Positions 18,090 through 27,128 of a stretch of 64,000 bases of DNA are shown here, piece after piece. The stretch is from assembly GCA_017432615.1 (NCBI GenBank), contig JAFRIV010000023.1, positions 47,403 through 111,402 of the forward strand. The letters are read 5' to 3'. The notes under the pieces were generated by a model. That model made no database searches. It saw only the letters and a list, made by a program, of their open reading frames with translations, and was not told the DNA's origin. Origin of the DNA: Oscillospiraceae bacterium (GTDB taxonomy: Bacteria > Bacillota > Clostridia > Oscillospirales > Oscillospiraceae). Position 1 is the first letter of the stretch. Every line of letters starts with the position of its first letter. Made by a program: the position numbers and the translations under genes.

Positions 18090-18157
18090 TTTGCTTGAGT
18101 TTCCTTTCTGTTTTATAATTTTTATTATTTATTTGCCCAGCAGGATAACAAATTGAT

Positions 18158-19744
18158 TTAATCCGCAAGAGAAGGCCATTTCTGCATGGCTTCCTCCATA
18201 GTCATACCGGAGGCAATGCCTGCTTTACGGGATGCATTAACAGCCTGGATCTCTTTCATCTTGGCACCTGTCAGGCTGTATCCGCTCATGGCCCAGAGCG
18301 TTGCGGCCCAGGCCAGCATCGGGATGATACAGAACATGACGATAACGGCTGCCTTGATGCCGGAGGAATACGGCGTGGCGTCTGTCGGCAGTTCAGAAAG
18401 CCCGGCAAAAATCAGGAACAGAAACGCAACAAGAGTCTGTGCCAGCGAGGAGACCAGCTTATCCACCAGAGAAAACAGCGTGCCCATAATACCCGGGATA
18501 TATTTTCCAGAGCGGTATGTTTCATAGTCAGAGCAGTCAGCCACCATAGGGATGGGCATGTCCGCTGTAGCATAATAGGCACCGTAGCCCACACCGAAAA
18601 ACAGGATAAAGAGGATCGTGTACAGGTTGATCGCTCCGCCGCCGCTGAAGGGGAAAGCAAGCATCGTAGCGGGATTTTCATGGTTGGAGAAAATCAGCAG
18701 AACAAGCACGCCAACATAGCAGATCAGCGCCACAGCCACATAACGCGTCAGGGAGGCTTTCTGACCGAGCTTCTGGGAGGTCCTTACAGACAGAAGGAAG
18801 AATGGTACGGCGAATACATAACCAAGGATCATCATCGGCAGGTAAAGGCTGTTGTAGTTGCTCATCATGATCCCGTACAAAGCCAGAAGCACGGTGGTGT
18901 TGGTCGCTATGGCCAGTGCCAGCTTACAGCCGGCTCCTGCGACCATCAGGCGCTTCATGGGCTTGTTGTTTTTAATGATCTCCGCATATTCGGAGAATTT
19001 GACTTTTTCCTGCTGACCGCCGATACCGTAATACTCCGGGCGGTCCTTTTCTGCAATGCCGATGATCGCCAGCACCGTCAGGGCAACAGACACGGCAATG
19101 CCGATGGGAGTGATGATCCGGTAGAGCTCCGGGCGGGCATAGCCGGAAGTAATAACAGTGCCCACAGCGTCTTTGACGTCAAAACGACCTTTGACCAACG
19201 GGATCAGGAACTGCATCACGCCCATGCCCAGCATGGAGCCGATGGTATTGAATATGGTGAACATCGGGCGCTGGTTCGGGTCGTTGGTCAGCACCGTCTG
19301 CCCGGCTCTGGTGCAGGAAGTCTGGAAAGTATAGCCGATGACCCAGATGGCGTAGACGAGGGTAAAGAGGACATAGCGCAGCCACATCATCGTTTCAGGG
19401 ATGAAAGGGGTAAGAATATAAAGTGCCACAACGCTGACAGCCATAATTGCGCTGCCGATCATCATGAATGGGCGGAACTTTCCGATCCTGGTGGAAGTGC
19501 GATCCATCAGTGCGCCGATGATCGGGTCGGTGACGGCATCAAAGACACGCATAATGGTCACCATCAGGGACGCATAGATCCCAAGCTTCAGAACACTGGA
19601 CCCGAACTGTGCCACATAGGAGAGGATCAGAACAAAATAGACGTTGGTTGCTCCGTTATTGAGGGGAAACAGTACCAGCTGGTAAAGCTTGGCACGGTTG
19701 AGCCCGTCAGATGATGCGGCAGATCTCTTTTTTACATCACTCAT
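18158..19744 (-). CDS. Glycoside-pentoside-hexuronide (GPH) family sugar:cation symporter
   Basis: A polytopic MFS transporter of about 528 residues with MelB/UidB-like features: MRVFDAVTDPIIGALMDRT in the second to third helix region and the loop RTRIGKFRPF-like TSTRIGKFRPFMMI. It would import a glycoside or hexuronide with a cation. It directly follows the GH2 glycosidase gene, whose stop overlaps its ribosome site. The start is ambiguous between adjacent ATGs at 19747 and 19744; AAGGAG spacing favours 19744. Substrate is probably the oligosaccharide or glucuronide cut by the GH2 enzyme. Confidence 0.88.
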   Translation of the reverse strand: MSDVKKRSAASSDGLNRAKLYQLVLFPLNNGATNVYFVLILSYVAQFGSSVLKLGIYASLMVTIMRVFDAVTDPIIGALMDRTSTRIGKFRPFMMIGSAIMAVSVVALYILTPFIPETMMWLRYVLFTLVYAIWVIGYTFQTSCTRAGQTVLTNDPNQRPMFTIFNTIGSMLGMGVMQFLIPLVKGRFDVKDAVGTVITSGYARPELYRIITPIGIAVSVALTVLAIIGIAEKDRPEYYGIGGQQEKVKFSEYAEIIKNNKPMKRLMVAGAGCKLALAIATNTTVLLALYGIMMSNYNSLYLPMMILGYVFAVPFFLLSVRTSQKLGQKASLTRYVAVALICYVGVLVLLIFSNHENPATMLAFPFSGGGAINLYTILFILFFGVGYGAYYATADMPIPMVADCSDYETYRSGKYIPGIMGTLFSLVDKLVSSLAQTLVAFLFLIFAGLSELPTDATPYSSGIKAAVIVMFCIIPMLAWAATLWAMSGYSLTGAKMKEIQAVNASRKAGIASGMTMEEAMQKWPSLAD

Positions 19745-19748
19745 CATG

Positions 19749-21671
19749 TTACTCCTTGTTCGTCCAGTTGGCGCCTTTGTCACCGCTGTCTTTCAGCACA
19801 TAGGCGGGATTTGCCTTGGATACTTTATAAAAGACAGCCTCGTCCTTCAGTTCTCCGCTGGTTGCCTTCACTTTTACTTCGGCACACATCGGTACCTGAA
19901 ACTCAAAAACGTGTGCTCCGTATTTCGTTTCCTGCTTTTGCCCGTTGACGTAAAGGGTGATCTCGTTTTGGTTGGAATAGACTTTTACCGGGATCGTGTC
20001 CTCCGTCCGGTCAGAGAAACGCTTGGAACAGATATGCACAAACGGATCTTTGCTCCAGTAAGCCTTGTACAGGTAAAAACTGTCTTTTTTTGTCTTGCGG
20101 TCAAAAGTGATGAGACCTTTGTGATTCATACCGGGCTCTCCGCCCTGGTTCCGTGCGTCAGCGGCAAAATCAAACATATTCCAGACATGAGTTGCCCACA
20201 TCCAGGGATGCCGCTCAAAGCACTTCAGCATATATTCATGATAGAGGGCCTGATACTCTTCCGTATGATCTCCGCGGTACGGATGTGCGGAATGCAGATT
20301 CGGCATTCCTTCACAGCCGTATTCAGAGTAACCCAGGCAGCGGTCCGGATATACCTTGTGGAAAAAGTCCATCCACAGATCATTGAGAAACAGCCCCGGG
20401 ACATACCAGCCGAGATACAGATTCCAGCTCACGGTGTCGGTGATGTGAGCAACCGGATTGAAGGGGCCGCACATGGCATAGCAGGCCAGCGTGGTGAAAC
20501 GGCCGGGATCCATTTTGTGGCAGAGGTCATTGAGTACACGGTGATTGTCCAGCATGTCGGACTTGTCTCTGGTGGAAATGGTGATCTCATTGCTTACTCC
20601 CCAGCAGACGATGGAAGCATGGTTAAAATTCTGAACGATCAGTTCTTTCATCTGGCTGATGGTGTTTTCTCTGCCGTTGGGCATGTGCTCGGAGATATAA
20701 GGGATCTCTGCCCATACGACCATGCCGCGTTCGTCACACAGATCGTAAAAATACTGATCATGCTGATAATGAGCCAGGCGGATCGTGTTGGCACCCATCT
20801 CGCAGATCAGATCCATATCCTCGAGATGTTCCCTGCGGGTAACGGCATTCCCGAGCCCTTTTCTGTCCTGATGGCGGGATACACCGCGCAAAGGATAGCT
20901 TCTGCCGTTGAGATAAAAACCGGTTTTCGCATGATAATGAAAATCTCTCACACCGAAGCGGGCGGAAATCTCATCGCCGGAGGCAAGGCAGGCTTTTGCC
21001 GTGTAGAGATAAGGATCTTCCAGACCGTTCCAAAGATGCACATTTTCGATCGTCAGCTGTACTTCCGGACCTTCTCCGCGGCACACTTCGATCCCGTCAG
21101 CATCCAGAACGGAAACAGAAACTGCTTCATTGCAGTTGGAAAACGTTTTTACCGTGACAGACCCTTTCCGGTACCCTTCCACGGGTTTGGCAGTAATCTG
21201 AATGCCGGAACCGCCGAAATAGTCCAGGTCAAAGTGATTTTTATTGACGATCAGAAGATCGACGTCGCGGTAGATCCCGCCGTAAAAGGTGAAATCCGCT
21301 TTTTGCGGGTATACACGGTCGTTTACACCGTTATCCACCGATACGGACAAGTGATTGTTTTTTTGCAGAAGGGAAGTAATGTCTTTACGGAAAGTAGAAT
21401 ATCCGCCGTCATGGCTCATGACGGCCTTCCCGTTCAGGGAGACTTCTGCCGACGCGTTTACACCGTGGAATTCCAGATAAACGCACTGCGATCCGGCGTC
21501 AAAAGCGGGAATTTCAAAGTCTTTTTCATAAAGGCAGGTGCCGCGGCGATAATCGTTGCCGCCGTCCTGCCCGTCGATATTGTTCCAGGTATGGGGAATA
21601 CTGACAGTGCTTTTTTGCCCGTCGAAATAGGTAAATATCCAATCCCTGTTCAGGAGGATCGTCTGGCGCAT
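19749..21671 (-). CDS. Glycoside hydrolase family 2 (beta-galactosidase or beta-glucuronidase type)
   Basis: A 640-residue cytoplasmic GH2 enzyme with an N-terminal jelly-roll, an Ig-like domain and a TIM barrel. LRGVSRHQDR is the family entry motif. The acid/base is Glu near 361 in GVSNEIT and the nucleophile candidate is Glu near 449 in GYSEYGCEG. Near 515, MNHKGLITFDRK holds an Asn-x-Lys pattern that in beta-glucuronidases contacts the uronate carboxylate, but similar loops occur in beta-galactosidases. The GPH symporter partner and nearby uronate genes make a glucuronidase plausible. The ATG at 21671 is preferred (GAGGTGA site); a GTG lies three codons upstream. Confidence 0.88.
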   Translation of the reverse strand: MRQTILLNRDWIFTYFDGQKSTVSIPHTWNNIDGQDGGNDYRRGTCLYEKDFEIPAFDAGSQCVYLEFHGVNASAEVSLNGKAVMSHDGGYSTFRKDITSLLQKNNHLSVSVDNGVNDRVYPQKADFTFYGGIYRDVDLLIVNKNHFDLDYFGGSGIQITAKPVEGYRKGSVTVKTFSNCNEAVSVSVLDADGIEVCRGEGPEVQLTIENVHLWNGLEDPYLYTAKACLASGDEISARFGVRDFHYHAKTGFYLNGRSYPLRGVSRHQDRKGLGNAVTRREHLEDMDLICEMGANTIRLAHYQHDQYFYDLCDERGMVVWAEIPYISEHMPNGRENTISQMKELIVQNFNHASIVCWGVSNEITISTRDKSDMLDNHRVLNDLCHKMDPGRFTTLACYAMCGPFNPVAHITDTVSWNLYLGWYVPGLFLNDLWMDFFHKVYPDRCLGYSEYGCEGMPNLHSAHPYRGDHTEEYQALYHEYMLKCFERHPWMWATHVWNMFDFAADARNQGGEPGMNHKGLITFDRKTKKDSFYLYKAYWSKDPFVHICSKRFSDRTEDTIPVKVYSNQNEITLYVNGQKQETKYGAHVFEFQVPMCAEVKVKATSGELKDEAVFYKVSKANPAYVLKDSGDKGANWTNKE

Positions 21672-21702
21672 TGATGTCACCTCGTTTCTCGGAGAAGGCG
21701 CC

Positions 21703-22122
21703 TCAGGCGACAGATTTCGTTTTTCTGGCGTAGAGAGCTATCTCTCCCACAAGAAAAGCAGCGGCGAGCAGGGCAACGAAAGTGATGAATCGCGGATCAA
21801 AACCGTGCTTTTCATCAATGCCGACGAAAACATCTACCACATACCAGTAACATTTGTGTACAAAAACGCACAGGGCAATGCCGGGAGCTGCCACGGTAAC
21901 AGCGGAAGCAATGCCGTATTTTTTGAACAGCAAGAGAAGTACGGCAAGCACTGCCCCGCCGATCAGAAAGGCGAGGATTTTGGGGTCGTAACATACACCG
22001 TTATGGGTGCTGTCAAGGCCGAACGTTCCGTGAATGGATGAGAAATAAATGCCTGCAGCCAACGCAAGCGCAGCCGCAACAAGAGTTGCGAAAAACCCGA
22101 AGCTTTTTTTGGACTCGTTCAT
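21703..22122 (-). CDS. Small four-helix membrane protein of unknown function
   Basis: A 139-residue protein with four hydrophobic segments and short loops. One loop has a conserved-looking NGVCYDPK, and there is a KTKSVA basic tail. The start is taken at 22122, nine nt after AAGGAG; an upstream in-frame ATG overlaps that site. It is 31 nt upstream of the GH2 gene in the same direction and so heads the GH2-GPH-secreted protein unit. No family function is known to me; it may be an accessory of uptake. Confidence 0.65.
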   Translation of the reverse strand: MNESKKSFGFFATLVAAALALAAGIYFSSIHGTFGLDSTHNGVCYDPKILAFLIGGAVLAVLLLLFKKYGIASAVTVAAPGIALCVFVHKCYWYVVDVFVGIDEKHGFDPRFITFVALLAAAFLVGEIALYARKTKSVA

Positions 22123-22585
22123 AACAATGTGCTCCTTCATTTGTTAGTTCCCGGTTCCCGGGGAGACGAAGCATCCTTGTGTTTATGCAAAACAGGACCG
22201 CACTCCGTTTTGCTCTTCTATTATGACATAGGGAAACGCCGGATGCAATTGCTTTTCCCGCCCGGCGAACCTGCATCGTCCGTCAAATTCTCCGTCTGCG
22301 TCATTTTCTTGCCGTTTCACGACACCTCTATCCGGAAAACGCCGTTTTCACCGGCGCCATTTGATGCAGAGATCGTTCACGAAAAGCGAAAGGACAAGCG
22401 CGACAAAGCGCTTTCTTTTCCCCCAAAAATGCTTTAAAATCACAGACAACTTTTCATCTGTTTTCAGACTGGCGTTTTTGAAGTATCCTGCGTTTTTCTG
22501 ACAACAGGAAAAACCCCAGACCGCTGCCGCATCAGCAGGAGGGAGACACTACCATTGATCCCTGTTTGTAGAAAGGAGTTTTCCG
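22123..22585. promoter_or_regulatory. Intergenic region between divergent units with palindromic sites
   Basis: No gene is supported here. GAAAACGCCGTTTTC (22335-22349) is a perfect 15-bp palindrome around a central C. AAAGCGCTTT (near 22404-22413) is a perfect palindrome resembling the core of CcpA catabolite (cre) sites. Both lie between the divergent GH2 and GH3 units and could give sugar-specific and catabolite control. Regulator assignment is inference. Confidence 0.4.
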
Positions 22586-25525
22586 ATGAAACCTTCAACA
22601 AGAAGGACCCTGAAAAAAGCGTTTTTAAATGTTACTGCCGGGCTGTTTGCCCTGATTTTTACCGGCAATATGATCGCCGGAGAGAATGCCGGCCAAATCA
22701 ACCAGGTGCTGGGAACGAAAACCAGCATGACGGTCTCTACACTGCCGGAAGGCCAGGAGGAGACCTATGCCCGTTATTTTGACAGCAAGTTTTCTTCCAT
22801 CGCAGAACTGAAAGCGGCCGGAGAGGCAAAGGTGCGCGAAGTGGAAGGCGAAGGGATCGTCCTGCTGAAAAATGAGAAGGATACGCTTCCTCTCGCGGCC
22901 GGAAGCAAAGTGTCGCTTGTGGGTGTTACGGTGATGGATCCGGTCTACGGCGGCACAGGTTCCGGCGCAGTGGATGCTGACGGTGCACCGAACTACTATG
23001 ATGTACTGACAGGTGCAGGGTTTGAGGTTGTCGATAAACCCCTGCTGGACTATTACGTGGAAAACGAAGCGGGGCGCAATACTTATGAGATCGGCGAAGT
23101 CCGCTGGAAGAAAGTCGACAAGAACCATGATGATACCCTCGGGCAGGGAGAAGACGTCATTTATGTAGTCGGCCGTGTCGGCGGCGAAGGGGACGATGTC
23201 ACCGTAGAAAAGGAAGACGCCCTGGACGGCGATTATCTGACGCTCAATGAAGACGAACTGTCTATCCTGGAAGGGTTGAAGGAGCGCAAAGAAGATGGCG
23301 ATATCCGGTCTGTTACTGTGATCATCAACAGCGCCAACCCGATTTCCACCGCATTTCTGTATGATGACGCCTACGATGTGGATGCAGCGCTCTGGGTAGG
23401 CTCGGTAGGCCAGACCGGCCTCTACGCCGTCGGGGATGTACTCAGCGGCAAGGTCAATCCTTCCGGTTCTCTTCCGGACACCTGGTGGATGGATAATCAG
23501 ATGGATCCTGTGATGAATAATTTCGGATCCTATGTTTATGAAGGGGCCAACAGCTACAACTTCACGGCGCTCTCTGCCTATGCAAAATATGTGGTCTACC
23601 AGGAAGGGATTTATCTCGGCTATAAATATACCGAGACGCGTTATGAAGACGTCGTAATGGGAACGCCCAATGCCGGACGTTTCAATTACAACAGCGTAGT
23701 TTCCTATCCCTTCGGTTACGGGCTCAGTTATACGAGCTTTGAGGTATCAGATCTGGATGTTGCCAAAAGCGGGGAAGGCCGGCAGGCAGCCTACACGCTG
23801 ACAGCCAAGGTAACCAATACGGGTTCTCTGGAGGGAAAGAAAACGCTGCAGGTCTATGCTCAGAAACCTTACACGGAATATGACCGGGAAAACGGAATTG
23901 AAAAAGCAGCGGTGGAACTGGTCGGATACAACAAAACGAAGCTCCTCGCTCCCGGAGAAAGCGAAACGCTTTCCGTCACAGTTCCGGAATATTATCTGAC
24001 GAGTTATGATACGTTCGGTACCGGTGCCTATATTCTGGAAGACGGGATCTATTACCTCACCGCGGCTGAAAATGCACATGCGGCAGCAAATAATATCCTT
24101 GCAGCCAAAGGCTTCACCACAGAAGACGGAATGACCTCAGACGGAGAGCCGGCACTGGTATATTCCTTTGAACAGGCATTTGACGGAACGACCTATGCAG
24201 CATCCTACGGCACCGGTGCCGAGATCAGGCCTCTTTTTGCCGCAGCCGATATGAACCGCTATGAAGGCAGAGGCGACAACGAGATCATCTATTATTCCCG
24301 CAGCGACTGGGAAGGCACTGTGACGCCGGGTCCCGTGAAACTCTCTATGACGGATGCCCTTGCTGCTGACGTGGTGCTGGACGATGCAGATCTGCCGGAT
24401 GCCGCCGGTGTGGAATTCCCGAAAATGGGAGTGGAAGCGGATCTGCAGCTGGTCAACATGCTGGATTACGATCCCGAAGATCCTATGTGGGACACTTTCA
24501 TGGATCAGCTCACCTATGAGGAAATGGCCTCCATCACGCTTACCGGCCTTCGGGAGACGGCAGGTGTAAGCACCGTCGGGAAACCGGCAACCATCGATCA
24601 TAACGGGCCTTCCGGCGTGACGCAGAAATACTCTATCGGGGCAAACGGATATGCTTCCGTCAACAATGACCCGGACAAGGAACTGAAAGGTACGTGCTAT
24701 CCCTGCAACGGTATTGTTGCGGCTACCTTTAATGATACCCTCGCGGAAGAGGTCGGGGAATTGATCGGGGAAGACGCCATGTGGGCTGGATATGCCGGAC
24801 TTTACGGAACAGGCCTCAACATCCACCGTTCTCCCTATGCAGGCCGTGTTTTCGAATACTATTCCGAAGACGGCATGCTTACCGGTCTGATCGATACCGC
24901 GGAAACGCGCGGCATACAATCAAAGGGCGTATATGTCTACAACAAGCATTTCGTGCTCAATGACCAGGAAAACAACCGGGCCGGGATCGGCACATGGATT
25001 CCGGAGCAGGCACTTCGCGAAAACTATCTTCGTGCTTTTGAACTGCCTATCGTTCTTGCAGATGCAAAATGTGTGATGACCGGTTATAACCGTCTCGGTG
25101 CAAACTGGTGCGGTGCCTATTCCGCTCTTTTAACAGACTGGCTTCGCGGAGAAGCAGGAATGGACGGGTTCGCTGTAAGCGATATGTATGACGCTTCCTA
25201 TATGGTTCCGGTTCACGAGATCGTAGCCGGGAATGATATCCCTGACGGTGAACTTTCTCTGGACAACCTGAGTGCCTACGGACCGAAGGGAGCAAAAGCC
25301 AATGCGGCTGTTGTCCAGGCAATGCGTACCTCTTCCAAACGCGTTATGGTCACGGTGCTGCACTCCCGCGGCATGGATGGAATCAGCCCGTACACCAAGG
25401 TGGTTTCCGTGACCCCGTGGTGGCAGACGGCACTGAATGCGGCACAGTGGTCGTTCCTCGGCCTGTCTGTTCTGGCAGCTCTCCTGCTGGTGCTGGATAT
25501 TGTGAAAGAGAAGAAAAAAGGCTGA
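22586..25525 (+). CDS. Membrane-anchored GH3 beta-glucosidase-like protein with inverted domain order
   Basis: 979 residues. The part normally C-terminal in GH3 comes first: EGEGIVLLKNEKDTLPL and GGTGSGAVD at about 90-130, then a fibronectin-III-like domain near 385-470. The catalytic TIM barrel follows (about 630-890), with GPSGVTQKYS, GLNIHRSPYAGRVFEYYSED, KHFVLNDQENNR and the nucleophile Asp in GFAVSDMYDAS near 865. The N-terminus has a hydrophobic anchor (about 13-30), and the C-terminus ends in a transmembrane segment plus KEKKKG, so the barrel is held at the cell surface. GH3 enzymes with swapped order are known in some rumen bacteria. Substrate: probably beta-glucosides or xylosides. 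The start follows AGAAAGGAG. Confidence 0.88.
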   Translation: MKPSTRRTLKKAFLNVTAGLFALIFTGNMIAGENAGQINQVLGTKTSMTVSTLPEGQEETYARYFDSKFSSIAELKAAGEAKVREVEGEGIVLLKNEKDTLPLAAGSKVSLVGVTVMDPVYGGTGSGAVDADGAPNYYDVLTGAGFEVVDKPLLDYYVENEAGRNTYEIGEVRWKKVDKNHDDTLGQGEDVIYVVGRVGGEGDDVTVEKEDALDGDYLTLNEDELSILEGLKERKEDGDIRSVTVIINSANPISTAFLYDDAYDVDAALWVGSVGQTGLYAVGDVLSGKVNPSGSLPDTWWMDNQMDPVMNNFGSYVYEGANSYNFTALSAYAKYVVYQEGIYLGYKYTETRYEDVVMGTPNAGRFNYNSVVSYPFGYGLSYTSFEVSDLDVAKSGEGRQAAYTLTAKVTNTGSLEGKKTLQVYAQKPYTEYDRENGIEKAAVELVGYNKTKLLAPGESETLSVTVPEYYLTSYDTFGTGAYILEDGIYYLTAAENAHAAANNILAAKGFTTEDGMTSDGEPALVYSFEQAFDGTTYAASYGTGAEIRPLFAAADMNRYEGRGDNEIIYYSRSDWEGTVTPGPVKLSMTDALAADVVLDDADLPDAAGVEFPKMGVEADLQLVNMLDYDPEDPMWDTFMDQLTYEEMASITLTGLRETAGVSTVGKPATIDHNGPSGVTQKYSIGANGYASVNNDPDKELKGTCYPCNGIVAATFNDTLAEEVGELIGEDAMWAGYAGLYGTGLNIHRSPYAGRVFEYYSEDGMLTGLIDTAETRGIQSKGVYVYNKHFVLNDQENNRAGIGTWIPEQALRENYLRAFELPIVLADAKCVMTGYNRLGANWCGAYSALLTDWLRGEAGMDGFAVSDMYDASYMVPVHEIVAGNDIPDGELSLDNLSAYGPKGAKANAAVVQAMRTSSKRVMVTVLHSRGMDGISPYTKVVSVTPWWQTALNAAQWSFLGLSVLAALLLVLDIVKEKKKG

Positions 25526-25569
25526 GAGCTTTCGTAAAACGGCACGCTTGAAACTGCGCATAAACATAC

Positions 25570-25605
25570 TTGCCCCGGGAAGATCTGCAGATCTTCCCGG
25601 GGCAA
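25570..25605. terminator. Perfect 36-bp palindrome after the GH3 gene
   Basis: The two 18-nt halves (25570-25587 and 25588-25605) are exact reverse complements with the core AGATCTGCAGATCT and GC-rich flanks CCCCGGGA/TCCCGGGG. It starts 45 nt after the GH3 stop and is followed by a T-rich but interrupted tract, so it probably acts as a terminator or mRNA end. Confidence 0.6.
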
Positions 25606-25694
25606 ATTCATATTCTTTTCATTTTTCTTTCAGCTTCTTTTCAGCTGTTTCGGCTATTCTCCTCGACAGTTCAGGAAAAAGAAAGGATAAAATC

Positions 25695-26993
25695 ATGAAA
25701 ACCATGAAACAGTACGGCAAAATTCTTTGGGCATCTGTGCTGATCTTCAGTCTTTGCGCAGCATTTCTTTCCTTCAGTGCACCGGCAGCACACGCTGCTG
25801 CCGGCACCGGCGGAAAACTTTCCGCAGAGGATCTGTTTACCGAGCGGGATCTGGAACAGGAGGCCGATCTTTCAGAGGCTGTCTCCTGTTCCGTGAGCAG
25901 TGGGGCACTGATCTCTATTACGGAGGCAGGGGTTTATCAGCTGTCAGGAACGGGTGACGAGGTGCTGATCCTGGTGGATGCGCCCGAGGATGCCAAGGTT
26001 CAGCTGGTGCTCGACGGGGTCAGTATTTCCAACACCAGCGTTCCCTGTATTTACGTCAGGAGCGCAGACAAGGTTTTTGTCACTACCGTATCTGACAACT
26101 ATCTCAGCGTCTCCGGTACTTTCGCTGCAGACGGCGACACCAATACTGACGGGGTGATCTTCTCACGGGAGGATCTGGTACTCAACGGCATCGGAACGCT
26201 GAGCATTTCTTCTTCCATGCACGGGGTCGTCAGCAAGGATGATCTGAAGATAACCGGAGGCACCTACACGATCAGTGCCGCTTCCCATGCCATCGAGGCA
26301 AAAGACTCCATTCGTATCTCCGACGGAAGCTTTACCCTGCGTGCTGGAAAGGACGGCCTGCATACGGAAAATGAAGAAGATCCTGCACTGGGTTATCTCT
26401 ATGTCGGCGGAGGCAGTTTTACGATCAGTGCCGGGGATGACGGGATCCATGCCGAATCCCTCATACAGATCGACGGGGGATCTTTCAGTATGGATGCGGC
26501 CGAAGGGGTCGAGAGTACGTATGTTCAGATCAATGACGGGGTCTTCAGCATCCAAAGCTGGGATGACGGGATCAACGCAGCTCAGAAATCTTCCGCGTAT
26601 CGGGCCACGGTGGAGATCAATGGCGGGGAGATTGCTATCGTTATGGGTGCAGGGGATACCGATGGGGTCGACTCCAATGGGGAGCTGATCATCAACGGCG
26701 GCACCATCAATGTAACAGGCGGTTCTACCTTTGACTGTGACGGAACGGTTTCCTTTAACGGCGGCACCGTCATTGTCAACGGCCAGCAGGTCAGCACAAT
26801 TCCCAATCAGATGATGGGCGGCCGCGGCGGCATGGGCTTCGGCGGCAGAAACTGGAGCGGTCAGAACAACCGGGAAACCCCGGACATGCAAGACGGCTGG
26901 GAGGAGCCGAACGGACAGACCGGCTGGAACCAACCAAGCGGACAGAATAGTCAGGGCGGCTGGGGCAGCCCGGGAGGACATCACGGATGGTAA
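25695..26993 (+). CDS. Secreted Cthe_2159-like carbohydrate-binding beta-helix protein
   Basis: A 432-residue secreted protein with a signal peptide ending near AAHAAAG. It carries many repeats of the pattern x-IxGGxF/Yx(I/L)xAxxDGIxAE, for example KITGGTYTISAASHAIEAKD and IDGGSFSMDAAEGVEST. This is the right-handed beta-helix seen in Cthe_2159-type proteins, which bind cellulose or pectin and calcium. Asp-rich turns (GDTDGVDSNGE) fit calcium sites. The tail from about 385 is low complexity, rich in Gly, Asn, Gln and Trp. The start at 25695 follows GAAAGGATAA. A role in adhesion to plant polysaccharide next to two GH3 enzymes is inferred. Confidence 0.8.
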   Translation: MKTMKQYGKILWASVLIFSLCAAFLSFSAPAAHAAAGTGGKLSAEDLFTERDLEQEADLSEAVSCSVSSGALISITEAGVYQLSGTGDEVLILVDAPEDAKVQLVLDGVSISNTSVPCIYVRSADKVFVTTVSDNYLSVSGTFAADGDTNTDGVIFSREDLVLNGIGTLSISSSMHGVVSKDDLKITGGTYTISAASHAIEAKDSIRISDGSFTLRAGKDGLHTENEEDPALGYLYVGGGSFTISAGDDGIHAESLIQIDGGSFSMDAAEGVESTYVQINDGVFSIQSWDDGINAAQKSSAYRATVEINGGEIAIVMGAGDTDGVDSNGELIINGGTINVTGGSTFDCDGTVSFNGGTVIVNGQQVSTIPNQMMGGRGGMGFGGRNWSGQNNRETPDMQDGWEEPNGQTGWNQPSGQNSQGGWGSPGGHHGW

Positions 26994-27011
26994 AACGATA
27001 ACAGCGGTTTT

Positions 27012-27056
27012 CTGCGGCCTTTCTGTATGGAGAGAAAGGCTGCAGTTTTTCTTTTT
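27012..27056 (+). terminator. Terminator of the beta-helix protein gene
   Basis: CTGCGGCCTTTCT (27012-27024) pairs with AGAAAGGCTGCAG (27033-27045) with one G-T type pair, followed by TTTTTCTTTTT. Confidence 0.85.
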
Positions 27057-27058
27057 CG

Positions 27059-27087
27059 TTGTCATTTTTTTCGGTTCGTGGTATAAT
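27059..27087 (+). promoter_or_regulatory. Sigma-A promoter of the two-component system
   Basis: -35 TTGTCA (27059-27064), a 17-nt spacer and -10 TATAAT (27082-27087), 33-42 nt before the response regulator start. Confidence 0.75.
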
Positions 27088-27128
27088 AATTTCCCTTAAG
27101 ATAAAAAAATCACAGGGAGATGATCATT

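Noticed and set aside
19689-21674. A 661-codon plus-strand reading frame opposite the GH2 gene
   Set aside because: It has no recognisable domains, no ribosome site, and His/Ile/Gly-rich composition typical of an antisense shadow; the minus-strand GH2 enzyme explains the openness.
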